From contig NW_002476327.1 in NCBI RefSeq assembly GCF_000189635.1, positions 100,164-164,163 on the forward strand: a DNA stretch of 64,000 nt. Direction: 5' to 3'. Positions 1-12,700 of the stretch are shown piece after piece; the first letter of the stretch is position 1, and the number at the start of each line of letters is the position of its first letter. A model generated the notes under the pieces. The model saw only the letters and a list, made by a program, of their open reading frames with translations. It did not search any database and had not been told where the DNA came from. Both the position numbers and the translations under genes were made by a program. This DNA comes from Tetrahymena thermophila SB210 (Eukaryota > Ciliophora > Oligohymenophorea > Hymenostomatida > Tetrahymenidae).

Positions 1-940
1 ATGTTATCCATAAGCTTTTAAATCTTTTACTATTTAAATATATGGAAGTGCTTCATGATATTTTTTTTATGTTTTAAAATTATTGAATCAATATTTTCAT
101 CATGATAATAAATTAAATAAATACTTTTCCTGGAATAAAATAAAATAATTGAAAATTATTTGTGTTTATCAATTTTTTATTTATAATATATTTTTATTTT
201 TAAATAAATTGATTGTTTTTAAATGAATATTTAAATTAATTCTTTGGTCATTAATTTTTGGTTTTAGTAAGTAGTTAATTTCTTAGATTAAGACCACAAA
301 TACTATTTATATACTCAAAAATAAAATGCTAAAAATCATAATAAATTTAATTTGAACATTTATCAATAAAATAAATTAAAGGAGCTCACCTAGAAATAAT
401 ACAATACAGACAGATCAAGGTTTTTATAAAGAAAGTTTAGGAATTTCCTTAGAGAACAATACATCCGGGATATTTTGTCACAGAGTAAGATATGGGAAAT
501 CTTACTCGTTTTATATTTTATTTTTTTAATTTTACATACCTTTAAATATCCATATATTTGTTTTAATTTATCAGTATATTCAAACTCAATTTAATTTTTT
601 ATTTTCTTAGAGATAAATCTATCTATAGAAACCTATCAGTTTTAATAGGGTTTCGATATATATTAATACACTAGCGAGTCAAAGCATCTAATTAATCATT
701 AGAAATTAGAGGAAACTTTCACATAAGAGAGAATTCTTAAAATTGCAAATGTTGCTTCAGGAGTTAATAGATATAGATCGATAATTCAATACAATTATTA
801 TAAACCTATTAAAATTCTAAGATAAACTTTTCTCTATATTATATTCAATTAATTAAAAAATCAGATATTAAAATTTTTAAATTGAGATTAATTAATTTAA
901 AAAATTAATAATAAGTAAAAATTAATAATTAAATAAGAAA
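1..940. other. AT-rich stretch with no recognised gene
   Basis: No reading frame with ciliate coding character was found in either direction. The richest part, about 370-510, contains a perfect short hairpin (listed separately). The rest is low-complexity A/T sequence and presumably includes the promoter of the SIMPL gene that starts at 941. A 3' part of an upstream gene cannot be excluded. Confidence 0.5.
483..507. other. Perfect 9-bp hairpin followed by a T-rich run
   Basis: GAGTAAGAT pairs with ATCTTACTC across a 7-nt loop (ATGGGAA), and the plus strand then runs into GTTTTATATTTTATTTTTTT. A stem plus T-run could be a 3' end signal of a short RNA, but no such RNA is recognised here. It may also be chance. 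Confidence 0.35.
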
Positions 941-1771
941 ATGGCTAACTAAATTTTAAAAAGTTTATTGATAATTTCACTACTATCAATAAGCTAGCTA
1001 ACTTTCGCTTCAGATATTAAGGCTTCGAGTGAAAGACTAGAGAAAGGAGGCAGTTTTGGTCCTTCGTGGGAAGAAAGACAGCACTATCTTCCTGATTTTA
1101 TGAGAGTTTCAGGAGTAGCATCTGGATACCTTTCTTCTGAACAAGTTATTATTGAATTCGACATTGAAACTTTAAGCGATTCAGCTGGAACTTCATTACT
1201 GTAAAACAACCAAAGCATATCTAAAGCTATCAATTAGATGAAAAAGGCAGGAGTTGAAGAAAGCGAACTGACTACCTAAGATATGAGAATTTATCCTTCA
1301 TACAGATAAGAATATGATGATAGAACAAAGAATTACAAATCTATATTCGAAGGTTATAAAGTTGAAAATAAATTGAAATTTATTTCAAAAAAGCTCGATT
1401 TAGCTGGAAAGGTTATTGACGTAGCTGTTAGTAATGGAATCAATAAAATATCTTCAGTTCAATTTGTGCCAACTCAAACTAAAATAAAAGAATTAAAGGA
1501 CTCTTTAATATCATAGGCAGTAGAAGATGCAGTAAAAAGAGCAAATCTCGCTCTCTAATCTTTAAATTATGAAATAAAATCAGTTAAAAGCATAGACATT
1601 GAAAATGATTCATATGGTAGAAACCAACTTTACAACTCTAAAGCTTCCTTTTCAGATTCTTATTCAGCTGGAAGTGACTTAAGTGACGAAACAAAGCTTT
1701 TTGATAACCTAAAAAAGTTTACTGTCTCAGTGAATGTTTCTTTTATAATAGGAAGAAAAGAATCAAGTTGA
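941..1771 (+). CDS. Secreted SIMPL-domain (DUF541) protein, copy 1
   Basis: Single-exon gene of 276 residues. An N-terminal hydrophobic stretch (about residues 4-22, ending near TFAS) looks like a signal peptide, so the product is probably secreted or in the secretory pathway. From about residue 50 it matches the SIMPL/DUF541 pattern: a strand beginning MRVSGVASGYL, then a strand-helix unit with VIIEFDIETLSDSAG, and later YKVENKLKF and SVQFVPTQ. SIMPL proteins are mostly bacterial periplasmic or membrane proteins of unclear function; eukaryotic copies are fewer. TAA and TAG are read as Gln and TGA at 1769 is the stop. The start is the first ATG in frame and lies after an A-rich leader. The next gene (2633) is the same length and about 85-90% alike by eye, a tandem duplicate. 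Confidence 0.9.
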
Positions 1772-2632
1772 AATTAAATTAAAATAATTAATATAATAAT
1801 AATATTTATTTTTATATTAAATATTTTTCATGTCATTTTAAATACTTTAAAAGTTTTCAAAAAAATAATTGTTTTCAAATTCGCATAAAAAAATTATTTC
1901 TTTCTTGTTTGTTTATTTGTTTGTTTGTTCTACTTTGGTGAGAAAAAATTAATAAAATTTTTATTGCTTAAAAAAGTGGTAGAATTTCTCAAAAAATATT
2001 TGTTTTAATAAGAATTCTAAAATGATTTATCACTAATTGTATGATTATATTTCGTTGTTTATAAGATGTGCTAATAGCTTATATTTTTATAATCGTACAC
2101 TAGCAAATAACAAGTATATACTTCATAAATTCCAACTAATATATATCATTAATATAAATAATATTTTAAATAAATAGAGCTAGCTAAGATAGGAATTTAA
2201 AAAATATAAATTTTCTGATATTAGTTTGTTTAAGTATGTTGTATATATTTATTACCAAATTTGATAAGTACAAGCGAGTCATTTATTTGCTGAATAAAAA
2301 ATATTAAATAAATTAATACAAGTGTGAATTAATTAATGCATAAATATTTATTTTTAATTTATATAAAATAAATAGTTTTTATTTAGGTATCTTAAAATCT
2401 ACAAGTGTGAATAATTTAATAAGAAATCAAAATGTCTACTTGATTAATAAATTAATCAACACATTCTACTTTACTAATTTTAATTAAAAACTTTTCCTTT
2501 TCTCTGTTATTAATTGATATAAAAATCAAAAACTCAAAACAATCTTAAGATATTATTTATATTAATTACAATATTCAATAATTTATTAGTTCTAAAGAAA
2601 ACATTACAATTAAATTAAAGAAAGAAAGAAAG
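1772..2632. other. Intergenic region between the SIMPL paralogues
   Basis: AT-rich, no coding frame. It holds a short (TTTG)n tract near 1905-1927 and A-rich leader sequence just before 2633. It differs from the upstream region of copy 1 over most of its length. Confidence 0.5.
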
Positions 2633-3463
2633 ATGGCTTATCAAATTTTAAAAAGTTTATTCTTAATAACAGTTTTATCAATGAGCTAACTAGCATTAGC
2701 TTAAAACATGCATGCTTCTTGTGAGAAATAAGAAAAGGCAAGTTTAGGTGCTTCTTGGGAAGAAAGAAACCATTATCTTCCTGATTTTATGAGAGTTTCA
2801 GGAGTAGCATCTGGATATCTTGCTTCTGAATAAGTGATTATTGAATTTGACATAGAAACTTTAAGCGATTCTGCAGGGACATCACTTATTTAAAACAACC
2901 AAAGCATATCTAAAGCAATTAATGAAATGAAAAAAGTAGGAGTTGAAGAGAGTGAACTTACCACCTAAGATATGAGAATTTATCCTTCTTATAGATAAGA
3001 GTATGATGAAAAAACAAAGAGCTATAAATCTATCTTTGAAGGCTACAAGGTTGAGAACAAGTTGAAATTTATATCTAAAAATCTAGATTTAGCAGGAAAG
3101 GTCATTGACATAGCAGTTAGCAACGGAATCAATAACATATCTTCAGTTCAATTTGTGCCAACTCAAACAAAAGTAAAAGAATTGAAGGATTCGTTAATTT
3201 CATAGGCAGTAGAAGATGCAATTAAAAGAGCTAATCTCGCTCTCTAACCTTTAAATTATGAAATAAAATCAGTTAAAAGCATAGACATTGAAAATGATTC
3301 ATATGGTAGAAATCAACTTTATAACTCTTAAGTTTCTTATCTATATTCATCATAAGAAGGGGGTAATTCAAACGATGAGACAAAGCTTTTTGATAATCTA
3401 AAGAAGTTTAGTGTTTAAGTAAATGTTTCTTTTGTTATTGGAAGAAAAGAATCCAATAAATGA
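2633..3463 (+). CDS. Secreted SIMPL-domain (DUF541) protein, copy 2
   Basis: Single-exon paralogue of the gene at 941, also 276 residues, same strand, about 0.86 kb downstream. The N-terminal signal-like segment is kept (MAYQILKSLFLITVLSMSQ) and the domain core is nearly unchanged. Differences cluster right after the signal peptide (HASCEKQEKASLG, which gains one Cys) and in the low-complexity loop before the last strand (YLYSSQEGGNSND). That pattern fits purifying selection on the fold and relaxed loops. The stop is TGA at 3461. The leader ends in a purine run (AAAGAAAGAAAG) directly before the ATG. Function is unknown beyond the family assignment. Confidence 0.9.
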
Positions 3464-5323
3464 ATGTAATAGATACATACATACACACATAATAAATATT
3501 CATTTTATTGTATTTTTATTCATAATATTTTTATTGTAAATAAATTATATCTTGCTCAAATTTAAATTTAAATTGTAATAAATTTTAATATAAAATTATT
3601 TTTTAGTTTTGTTAACTTGATTTTTTTTGTATTTATTTTTATTTCAATAAATACATCAATTTCGATAAAAATTAATTAATAAATTTACTAATTAAATTAC
3701 GAAACTTCTACTTTATTATTTTATTTTACCCTAAATCCTCTAAATAAATAAATGTAGGAATTGGTGGATGAGGAGCACTATTTTTAGGGAAATTTAAAAT
3801 TAAAATTATTTATTTTATATAAAAAAGTAAACAAATAAATATATTTATATAAATTAACATAAAATTTAAAAAGTAATTAATTAATTTATTTTTTAATTAA
3901 TTTTAGCATGTAGCATTTCAGCTACAGAAAAAATTTGCTGCAAATAGCAATATAAAAAAAATGCTTTAAGAGAACTTAAATACAATTCAGTAAACAGAAA
4001 GAAGCTCGAATCAATAGTTTACATAATTCTTAAATAGTATATTTGATTAAATAAGTAAGTAAATCTTGGGAAAAATCAAGTAACAAATGTTTTAGCTAGC
4101 TAGTCTTTATATAAATTAATAATCCTTAATTCTAGAAAATCTAATTATAGCGATTTTATGGTATAACCTAATTATGTTTACATGCATAATAGTTCTAAAA
4201 ACTCTTAATTAAAATAGCCACAAGAAAAGAGGCAAAACAAACTTAATTTATTGATGAATTTTATGCTTTAATAAATAGATAAAACCATTTTCATTAAAAG
4301 AGAATAATTTAATTAGTATATTTGTGTTAATATCTTAATAACTTATTTTTTATTTTAGATATTTTATATTTAAAAATTAATTTTTAAAATTAAATTTAAA
4401 AGTTGTTAAAGCTATTTTATTTATTATTTATGAAAGTTAAGATAATAAATACTAGCAAAATCTAATTATAAATTGTGTTTTAGAACAAAAGCGAATAAAT
4501 TCTAGTAAAATCTAATTAAAATATATTTAATCCCTATTCTATCAATTATCCTAAATGTATTCAATCTATCTAAAAACTGTATCAAATTAGAACCAAAAGT
4601 GTTAAATTAATTTCAAAATTTAATTTATTTACTATCTATTTTAATTGATAATTCCTTATTCTTAAATATATTTTTTAATAACTTAATTATGGTTGACTTA
4701 TTAAAAATGTTAGATATAAAAATTAATTTATTAATTAAATTTAAAAATAATTAAAGCTATTTTATTTATTTATTTTTGATGATATATGGTGTCTCAAGTA
4801 TAATGATCAGAAATGAAAAATAAAATATTAATCAATGATCTTTTTATTGTATTTTAGAAGAATATTCATTGTTTTTTTGTTTTAATTGATTTTAAAAGTA
4901 GATTAATTGAAATCTATTAATATTTTTATTTACTCCTTACAAAAGTCATCCCTTTTTGAATGATATAATCTAATGTTTGCTTTAAAACTATAAATAGTTA
5001 AATTAATTAGATCACGTTAAATAGTACTTTACTTATGAGATTATTTAATTAACAGAGTATTTAAAGAAAGAAAGAAAAAAAATAGAAAATTCTCACACAT
5101 AAAATATAATGTTAAAGTAGAGCTTTTTGAAAAAATTTGTTATAATTAATTAATTTAAGTCTAGTTTTAATTAATAAAAGCTAAAAGCTAAAGTCTATAT
5201 TTTTAAATTTATAATTTCATATTTCTTAAGTTGTTAGCACTATAAAATATCAGTAAATCTCTGTGCTTCTTTCTATTTGAAATAATTAATTAATTAAATA
5301 ATATAAAAAAACTAAAACAAAAA
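3464..5323. other. Intergenic region with first copies of a dispersed CTAG motif
   Basis: No gene seen. From about 3890 the sequence resembles the flanks found later around 17.8-18.3, 28.8-29.3, 31.3 and 34.0 kb. It carries a recurring motif of the form TTCTAGNAAAATCTAATTATA (for example 4130-4150, 4450-4470 and near 4499), followed by a stretch ending in a TTTTTGAT(A/G)AT core. These flanks belong to the duplicated block that carries the Cys-rich genes. Confidence 0.55.
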
Positions 5324-5686
5324 ATGAGATTCTTCGCCATCACTTTACTTGCTGTAATTGCTATTTCTTCTGTTAGTGCCTAATCTTAACCTGATATTGA
5401 AGTAGAATATAAGACTATTGATTGTTTGTAAAATAATGAAACATATTGCTAGAATACAGACAAGGATTGCTTAACTGAATAAACTAAAATTGTAGAATGT
5501 GAAATGATATGTGTAGAAGATAATCCTTCTTCTAAAAATGATGTTTTGAGCTGTATTAATTTTAAGTGTACTTCCACCAATAAAAATATCTAAGCTTGGT
5601 AAAAAGCTATTAACGCTTGCCTTAACTCTAACATTACCTCTTTCGTTTTAGTTTTTGCTATTGCTCTTTTTGCTCTCTTATTCTGA
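5324..5686 (+). CDS. Small secreted eight-Cys protein, probable GPI anchor (divergent member)
   Basis: Single exon, 120 residues. A signal peptide covers residues 1-19 (ends SVSA). The mature part has eight cysteines with spacing close to C-x7-C-x5-C-x9-C-x3-C-x14-C-x4-C-x16-C. The last 17 or so residues are hydrophobic and run straight to the stop (ITSFVLVFAIALFALLF), the usual look of a GPI-attachment signal. This is the same cysteine framework as the eight genes further right, but the sequence is much more diverged and the tail differs. The inferred role is a cell-surface coat protein; the ligand and function are unknown. It could also be a tail-anchored protein. Confidence 0.82.
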
Positions 5687-6746
5687 GATATCGAATTTTA
5701 ATTTTATTTGCTTTTGTTAGATTTTTAATATGTATATGTTTGTCTTATAAGACTATCTAATTAATTTAGATATAAAAAAATGCTATTAAATAAACTAATT
5801 AATTAATTTAAATGTTCAAATATAAAATAAAAAAAATAAAAAAACTAATTTTATTATTGTAAAACAAGAAACATTAAAGTAAACTTAATAGGATTTTCTT
5901 TTTACATATGAATTTAATTAAAAATCCATTTAAATAAACTATTAAAATAAATTATTCTTGACTAAATAAACTTCTGCATGGATAATATTAAGTATATATT
6001 AATTATTTATGAATAAAAATACTCTATTATCAGTGGTGGAATTATATAAAAAAAAAGCAGCAATATAGACTAGTTTTTCAAAAATAACGATGATTTATTA
6101 AATGTCAATATCTTTACTTATTCCAAGAATTTTATTTTTTAAATAATTTTTCAACTGCCTATATATATTAGAGGAAAAAACCCTCATTTTATAAAGGCAG
6201 TTAATTATTCAAAAATTTATTAAATTAAAAGCAAAATCAAATTTATTTATTTATCTATTTTAATTGAAAATATTGTATCCATTAAATAGAGCAAAATTAT
6301 TTAAAAAAATTTTTTAATAAATTAATAATGGCTGGTCCATTTAAAAATGTTAGATATAAATTTATTTATTAAATTTAAAACTAAATGTACCTATTTTATT
6401 TATTTATTTTTGATAATGAAATTGAATAATACCAATATCTATCTATTACATTTTATTTATTGATAATTTATTATTTATATTAAATATACTTTATAGACTT
6501 TTTGTTATTGTAAAAATAGTTGGTTCTTGTGAGTATATATATTATTTTTTATACAATTAATTAATTTCAAGCAGATCTATTTATAGACAGATTAAAGGCA
6601 AGGAGCTAAAAATCACATTTATTTATTAAATTTTAAATATATTTTTATTTCAAGTATTATTATAAAAATAACATTTTAGTTTTTTTCTTAAAATATAATT
6701 AAATAAATAACTAAAAAAACAATTTAATTAAATTCAAAAAAAAAAA
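5687..6746. other. Intergenic region, start of the duplicated Cys-rich flank
   Basis: No gene seen. From about 6220 to 6740 the sequence is the upstream flank shared with the genes at 8576, 16377 and 19192: a run with ATTGTATCCATTAAA, then AATGGCTGGTCCATTTAAAA, then TACTTTATAGACTTTTTGTT, then an A-run before the ATG. This block is probably the promoter and leader. Confidence 0.6.
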
Positions 6747-7148
6747 ATGAGAATCTGTGCTTTTATTTTAATAGCTTTTGTTGCAATTACTGCTGCCTAA
6801 TATGATACTCTTACTTAAGATCAAATAAATAAAATAGATGGTTGTATGGTTAATGTTGACCCTGCATGCTAAATTTACACTGAAGATTGTTATAGTGAAT
6901 TATTATAAGCTGATTAATGCTTTGATTAATGTAGTGAAACAGACATCCATAATATGACTGTATGTACATAAGATTGTAAATCAAATTATAATGATGTCTA
7001 AGTTCACATAAAATAAAAGACTGCTTGTATGAACTTTTTAGAAAAAAATCCTACTAATAATAATGAAAATAAAATTCCTAGTATGAGTACTGGAATTAAC
7101 ATTCTTGCTTTTACTGTCATAGCTTCAGTTCTCTCTCTATTTTTATGA
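6747..7148 (+). CDS. Small secreted eight-Cys protein, probable GPI anchor (copy A)
   Basis: Single exon, 133 residues. The signal peptide (MRICAFILIAFVAITAAQ) is followed by a mature domain with eight Cys and the pairs DQCFDQC and TVCTQDC. There is one N-glycosylation sequon (NMT) in that region. The tail is a short linker (KIPSMSTG) plus a hydrophobic end (INILAFTVIASVLSLFL) with no residues beyond it, as expected of a GPI signal with omega site near S-T-G. The stop is TGA at 7146. The start ATG follows a 13-base A run, as in the other copies. It is the first of four near-equal copies (6747, 8576, 16377, 19192). Probable surface protein; function unknown. Confidence 0.88.
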
Positions 7149-8575
7149 AAAAATTCAAATTTTTTAAATTAGTTGTTAGATATTTTATAAGTTCTTGTCT
7201 TGTGATATTATTCCTAATATATTTACATAACAAATTTTTGTTGATTGATTGATTTATTTATTTAGTTATTTATTTAAATTTAATCAACTTAATGAATAAA
7301 TAATTAAAAGAAATAAAATTTTATAGTATTTAAACTGGCATATTTTGCTTGTAAAAATATTGTGTTTTTTGAATAGGTTGTATTTAAATATATTAAAGAT
7401 TATTAAATTAAATAGAATTTGATCATAATAATAATAAAGATTTTTAAGTAGTATGTTTCAATCAATAAATTCTTTCAAAAATAGCGAGTGAATCAAATAG
7501 GCAGAAATCAAAAATAAATAAATTCATAAAATTAATTTCAAATTTGAAAGCCATTTAGTAAAAATAAGCATAATTAATTAAAATATAGTAACTGAATATT
7601 TAAAAACCAATCCATGAAAAAAATTTAAAATCAGCGAAAAATGATAAATAGTAATTATAGTGCTTACAGGTATTAAATTAATATGAACTTGGTAAAGTAA
7701 TAGTTTAATTCATGCATTTGCAATAAATAAAGTAGATGATTACTTGAATATATTATTTTATTAATTTTTATTATAAAATCTTTGTTTTATGATTTTGTAA
7801 TTTAATTATATAATTTTGGATATTGATTTTATAATAGATTTTTATTTTATAATATAATAACCTTAATTATTTTAAAAGAAAATTTAATTATTGGATAAGC
7901 AAATAATTTCTAAATTCTTTTTTTTGCACCTTATCAAAAAATTCACCTTAACTACAGTGCCTCTTCTTAAAAGGTGTAGACGGTATTTATTTTTTGATAA
8001 CAGCTAATAAGTTCTATTAAAGTCTAATAATAGTATATATTTAATTAATTATATATCTAAACGCAAAAACCTTTTAAATTAGAACCAAAAATATTAAATT
8101 AAAAGCAAAATCAAATTTATTTATTTATCTATTTTAATTGACAATATTGTATCTATTAAATGGAGCAAAATTATTTAAATAAATTTTTTAATAAATTAAT
8201 AATGGCTGGTCCATTTAAAAATGTTAGATATAAATTTATTTATTATATTAAAAACTAAATGTACCTATTTTATTTATTTATTTTTGATAATGAAATTGAA
8301 TAATACTAATATCTATCTATTACATTTTATTTATTGATAATTTATTATTTATATTAAATATACTTTATAGACTTTTTGTTATTGTAAAAATAGTTGGTTC
8401 TTGTGAGTATATATTTTTAATACAATTAATTAATTTCAGGAAGATCTATTTATAGATAGATTAAAAGCAAGGAGCTAAAAAGTACATTTATTTATTAAAT
8501 TTTAAATATATTTTTATTTCAATAATTAAATAAATAACTAAAAAAATAATTTAATTAAATTCAAAAAAAAATAAA
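7149..8575. other. Duplicated downstream and upstream flanks between copies A and B
   Basis: No gene. 7149-7905 is a downstream flank repeated after copies B, C and D (landmarks TTGTGATATTATTCC and AAACTGGCATATTTTGCTTG). 7931-8000 is a hairpin-forming repeat (listed separately). 8040-8570 is the upstream flank of copy B, nearly identical to 6220-6740. Confidence 0.65.
7931..8000. repeat. 70-nt inverted-repeat element, copy 1 of 3
   Basis: The element begins TTATCAAAAAATTCACCTT and ends ATTTATTTTTTGATAA. The outer arms pair over about 11-12 bp and an inner pair CACCTT/AAGGTG nests inside, so either strand can fold into a long stem. Near-identical copies lie at 15694-15763 and 18470-18539, each about 620-720 bp upstream of a Cys-rich gene start. 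It could be a MITE-like insertion carried along in the duplications or a structured RNA or regulatory element. Confidence 0.7.
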
Positions 8576-8977
8576 ATGAGAATCTGTGCTTTTATTTTAA
8601 TAGCTCTTGTTGCAATTACTGCTGCCTAATTTGATACTCTTACTTAAGATCAAATAAAATATATAGAGGACTGTGCAGGTAAAGTTGACCCTGCATGCGA
8701 AATTTACACTGAAGATTGCATAACTCAATTAGAATAAGCTGATTAATGCTTTGATTAATGTAGTCTAACAGACATCCATAATATGACTGTATGTACATAA
8801 GGTTGCAAATCCAATAATAATAGTGTCTAAGCTCATATAGAATAAAAGACTGCTTGTATGAGCATTTTAGAAAAAAATCCTTCTAATAATAATGAAAATA
8901 AAATTCCTAGTATGAGCACTGGAATTAACATTCTTGCTTTTACTGTCATAGCTTCAGTTCTCTCTGTATTATTATGA
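8576..8977 (+). CDS. Small secreted eight-Cys protein, probable GPI anchor (copy B)
   Basis: Single exon, 133 residues, same length as copy A. The signal peptide ends ITAAQ. Eight Cys are at conserved positions (ACEIYTEDC, DQCFDQC, TVCTQGC, KTACM) and the NMT sequon is kept. The C-terminal hydrophobic tail ends SVLSVLL at TGA 8975. Changes against copy A concentrate in the first third of the mature domain (for example KYIEDCAGKVD), while signal and tail are almost fixed. The downstream flank is cut short at about 9285, where sequence associated with the minus-strand LRR gene begins. Confidence 0.88.
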
Positions 8978-9721
8978 AAAAATTCACATTTTTTAAATTA
9001 GTTGCTAGATGTTTTATAAGTTTTTGTCTTGTGATATTATTCCTAATATTTTTACATAAAAAATTTCTGTTGATTGATTGATTTATTTATTTAGTTATTT
9101 ATTTAAATTTAATCAACTTAATGAATAAATAATTAAAAGAAATAAAATTTTATAGTATTTAAACTGGCATATTTTGCTTGTAAAAAGATTGCGTATTTTG
9201 AATAGGTTGTATTTAAATATATTAAAGATTATTAAAATAAATAGAATTTGATCTTAATAATAATAAAGATTTTTAAATAGTATGTTTCAAAGAGAATATA
9301 CAATCGGGGCTTTTTTAGATCAGTAGGCAAAAATTAATTTTTTTTATTCAATCATGTTTTTAAATAAATTTTGTCCTTACTATATAATAATAAAATTACA
9401 GTAATATTTAAAATTTCAGTTTTTTGTCTTAAAAAGGGCATAATATACGAATATATATTTAAAAAAATTTAAAAGAAATTAAAATACTTTAAATAATGAA
9501 AACATAAATTTAATTAATAATTTTTAAAATTGTTATTTTTTTTTCTATTAATAAACAAACAAACAAATTATTTAAATAACAAATTTATTAGGAACAGAAA
9601 CAAAAAATTATTTAAATAACAATCTTAACAAGAATAGAACAGATAAAACATTTAAATAGTAAAATTAAATTGGAGCAAGATTAATAAAATCTAAATTAAT
9701 AAAAAGCAAGCTCAAAAATAA
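8978..9721. other. Truncated downstream flank and junction with the LRR block
   Basis: Up to about 9285 this matches the downstream flanks of copies A, C and D. There it departs from them (theirs continue TCAATCAATAAATTC), and unrelated AT-rich sequence runs into the end of the minus-strand LRR gene. No gene seen. Confidence 0.6.
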
Positions 9722-12700
9722 TCATAAATGTATATTTTAGGTAATTATCCTTTTTAATTTGAGACAAATCACTTTTATTCTATAGCTTTGTTATTCGATT
9801 TAGTTACATCTTTATAAATTTTATGAAAATTAATAAGTATCAAAAATATTTTGTCATTGAAAATGAAAATTCAGCTAAAATACTTAATGAATAAAATGAT
9901 AAATAAACTAATTCAAAATAAAAAATGATAAATTAATTAATTATTTAATTTAAAATGTTGATTGTGTTTGTTTATTTATTTTTTATAAAAATAAATTTCA
10001 AAAATAAATAAATAAGCTGTTTTTACCCGAGATTAAGAGTTAAATTTAAGAGATTAACAAGCTTGTTTAATGAAGAAGCTAAACTTGATGCACCTAGGTC
10101 ATCAATTTAATTATTACTTTTAAGTATTGAAAGAAAAATTATTTATTAAAACAACATTAATAAATCAAAGCAGAGCTTATAATGATTAAAATTGAAGAAA
10201 TGAATTTACTTTTAAAACAAGCTCATATAAATCCATAAAAAAAAATAAATAAAATAAAAAACTCAAATTTAATTATTTTAAAGAATTTTTAAGAAATATC
10301 AAAAAATAAAATAATTAAACTATTATTACTAGAGATTGAGAGTCAAATTTGTGATATGAATACAGCTCTCTAAAGTAGAACATAAGCTTGATGCAACAAA
10401 TTTTGAGCCAATTTTATTACCACTTAATATGTCAAATTTAATATGAAAAAATAAAGAATTTAAATTTATTAATAAATAAATATGTTAAACAAACTTAAAA
10501 AAAAGAAGCAGATTTTACTAAAGATAAAGTTCCAAACTTTAAAGTTTTGTGTTATTTTTAAAATTTAAATTTAAGCCTAATTCATCATGATCACTGAAAT
10601 AATTTGATCTATTTAAATATATTCAATATAATAATATAAAATAACAACTTAAAAGCTTAGTTTGTATCACATTTACATTAATTTTTATTTAAGATTCTAA
10701 TTATTTATTTACTTTTTATTTGTTATAGTGCTTAATTAATTGATTTTTATCTTTTTTAACTTTTTTGTGGAAATATTTTAAAAAACTGATGTGAATAAAA
10801 ATAAATTTTTGTTTTAATTTAGAATATTCTTTATTTATTTATTTAATGGGAGAGAGAAAATCCTAGGCAGGCACATTTTTTTTGGAATTAAAAAATCTAA
10901 AGTATTTATTTAATCTATTTATCTATCTACTCAGAAATGATTCATTAACTGACATATATTTATTATTATTAGATTAAAAATAATGTTAGTAAATAAACAA
11001 AACAAATTTTTAGGAGCACACCCTCTTTAAAAATTTCTTCATGTGAGCAAAAATAAAATATTTTTTTAATTTTTTTCTGGGGACAGAAGGCACTTTTTTC
11101 TATATATTATTTATCATAACTGCTATAATTACAGTAGATAAAATAGTTTGTTTTTTAAATATCTAATTGAGTTATGTAAATGAAAAATATAAATTATTTT
11201 AAATAATTTTAAGAAATATTACCAATTAAAATAAATAAATAAATATTTTACGATAGTTTGAGAATTAAATTTGAGATATTAGAGCTTTTGTCTAAGGCAG
11301 AAAATAATTCAACTTTAGAAATCATATTATGACTATTTAATTTTTCAATTATTTTTTTTATAAAGATAAAATTTAAAATATTAAATAAATATAAAAATAA
11401 ATAAAATATCTTTTTTAAAAACAAAATGAATATTAAAAAAAATTCCTAACTAAGTTAACAAAATAAGTTAAAAAAAAAATTATAAATCCAAATTTTTTAT
11501 AAATGTTTTGTCTTTTTATGTATTAGTTAGTTTTTATTCTTAGAAATATCACACATAACCCAAATAATTTTATTTACGTTAGATCAAGTTCCAAATTTTA
11601 GATTTTAAGACAGCTTAATAAAGAGGAATATAAATCTGATGCACCCTTATTGTCTATTTAATTATTACTTTTTATATTCAATAAAAAATTATTAGTATAT
11701 ATAATTAAATTAAAACAAATATGAATAGTAATAAATTTAAAAAATGCCATACCAGTAAATGTAAAATAAAAATCAAAAAAATAAATAAAATATGTTTTTG
11801 AATAATCAAAAAACGAGTTAACAAACAATTATTACCTTAGAGAGAGAGTTAAATTTGTGAGATCAATACAGCTAGTTAAAGCAGAACCTAAGACTTGTGT
11901 AGCTTTTTACTTAATTAAATTGCCACTTTTTAAACATTGAAGAAAAAATTATGAGGAATTTATTAACAAAAATTTAGTCATTAAAGAGGAATAAAAGTCT
12001 TTAAATCTATTCAGCTAGCTAAAAAAATAAGTGGAAATCATAACCAAACAAAAGAAATTTGTAAATAAAAATATAGTCATTAAAGAAGAATAAAATTTTT
12101 AAATCTATTCAACTAAAAAACTAAGTGGAAATCATAATCCAACCAAATAGAAGATAATTAAAATTTTTTTATTGTTCTCAATTAATTAATTTATTATCAA
12201 AAAATATCAATCAAAAACAAATAAATAAAAAAATTATTTTTACCTGAATTCAAGCTTTAAATTTTGAATACTTGTACTATTTGCTAAAAAAGAACATAAA
12301 CCTGATTCACCGTCGTTACCAAATTTATTATCACTATTAAATTATTTCAAATAAATTATGAAATATAAAAAATTATTCATTCATTCATTAATCATCATAA
12401 TCAAATATTTTAAGAAAATAAAATTTAAAAGAAATAAGTTTTTCTAAACCAAAAAAAAATATATCAAATAATAAAAATATCACAACTAAAAACAAATAAA
12501 TAAATAAATTGTTTTTACTTAAGATCAATTTTCAAATTTGTGAGCTTTTTATATTTAGATAAAGCTGAACCTAAGTTTGATACACCCAAAGCATCAACTT
12601 TATTTTAACTTTTTTGGAATTTAAAAGAAAGTTATTAAGTAAGTACTAAAATTAAGAATTATAAACAAAAAAATATTTTTTTATTTAAGAAATTTTTATA

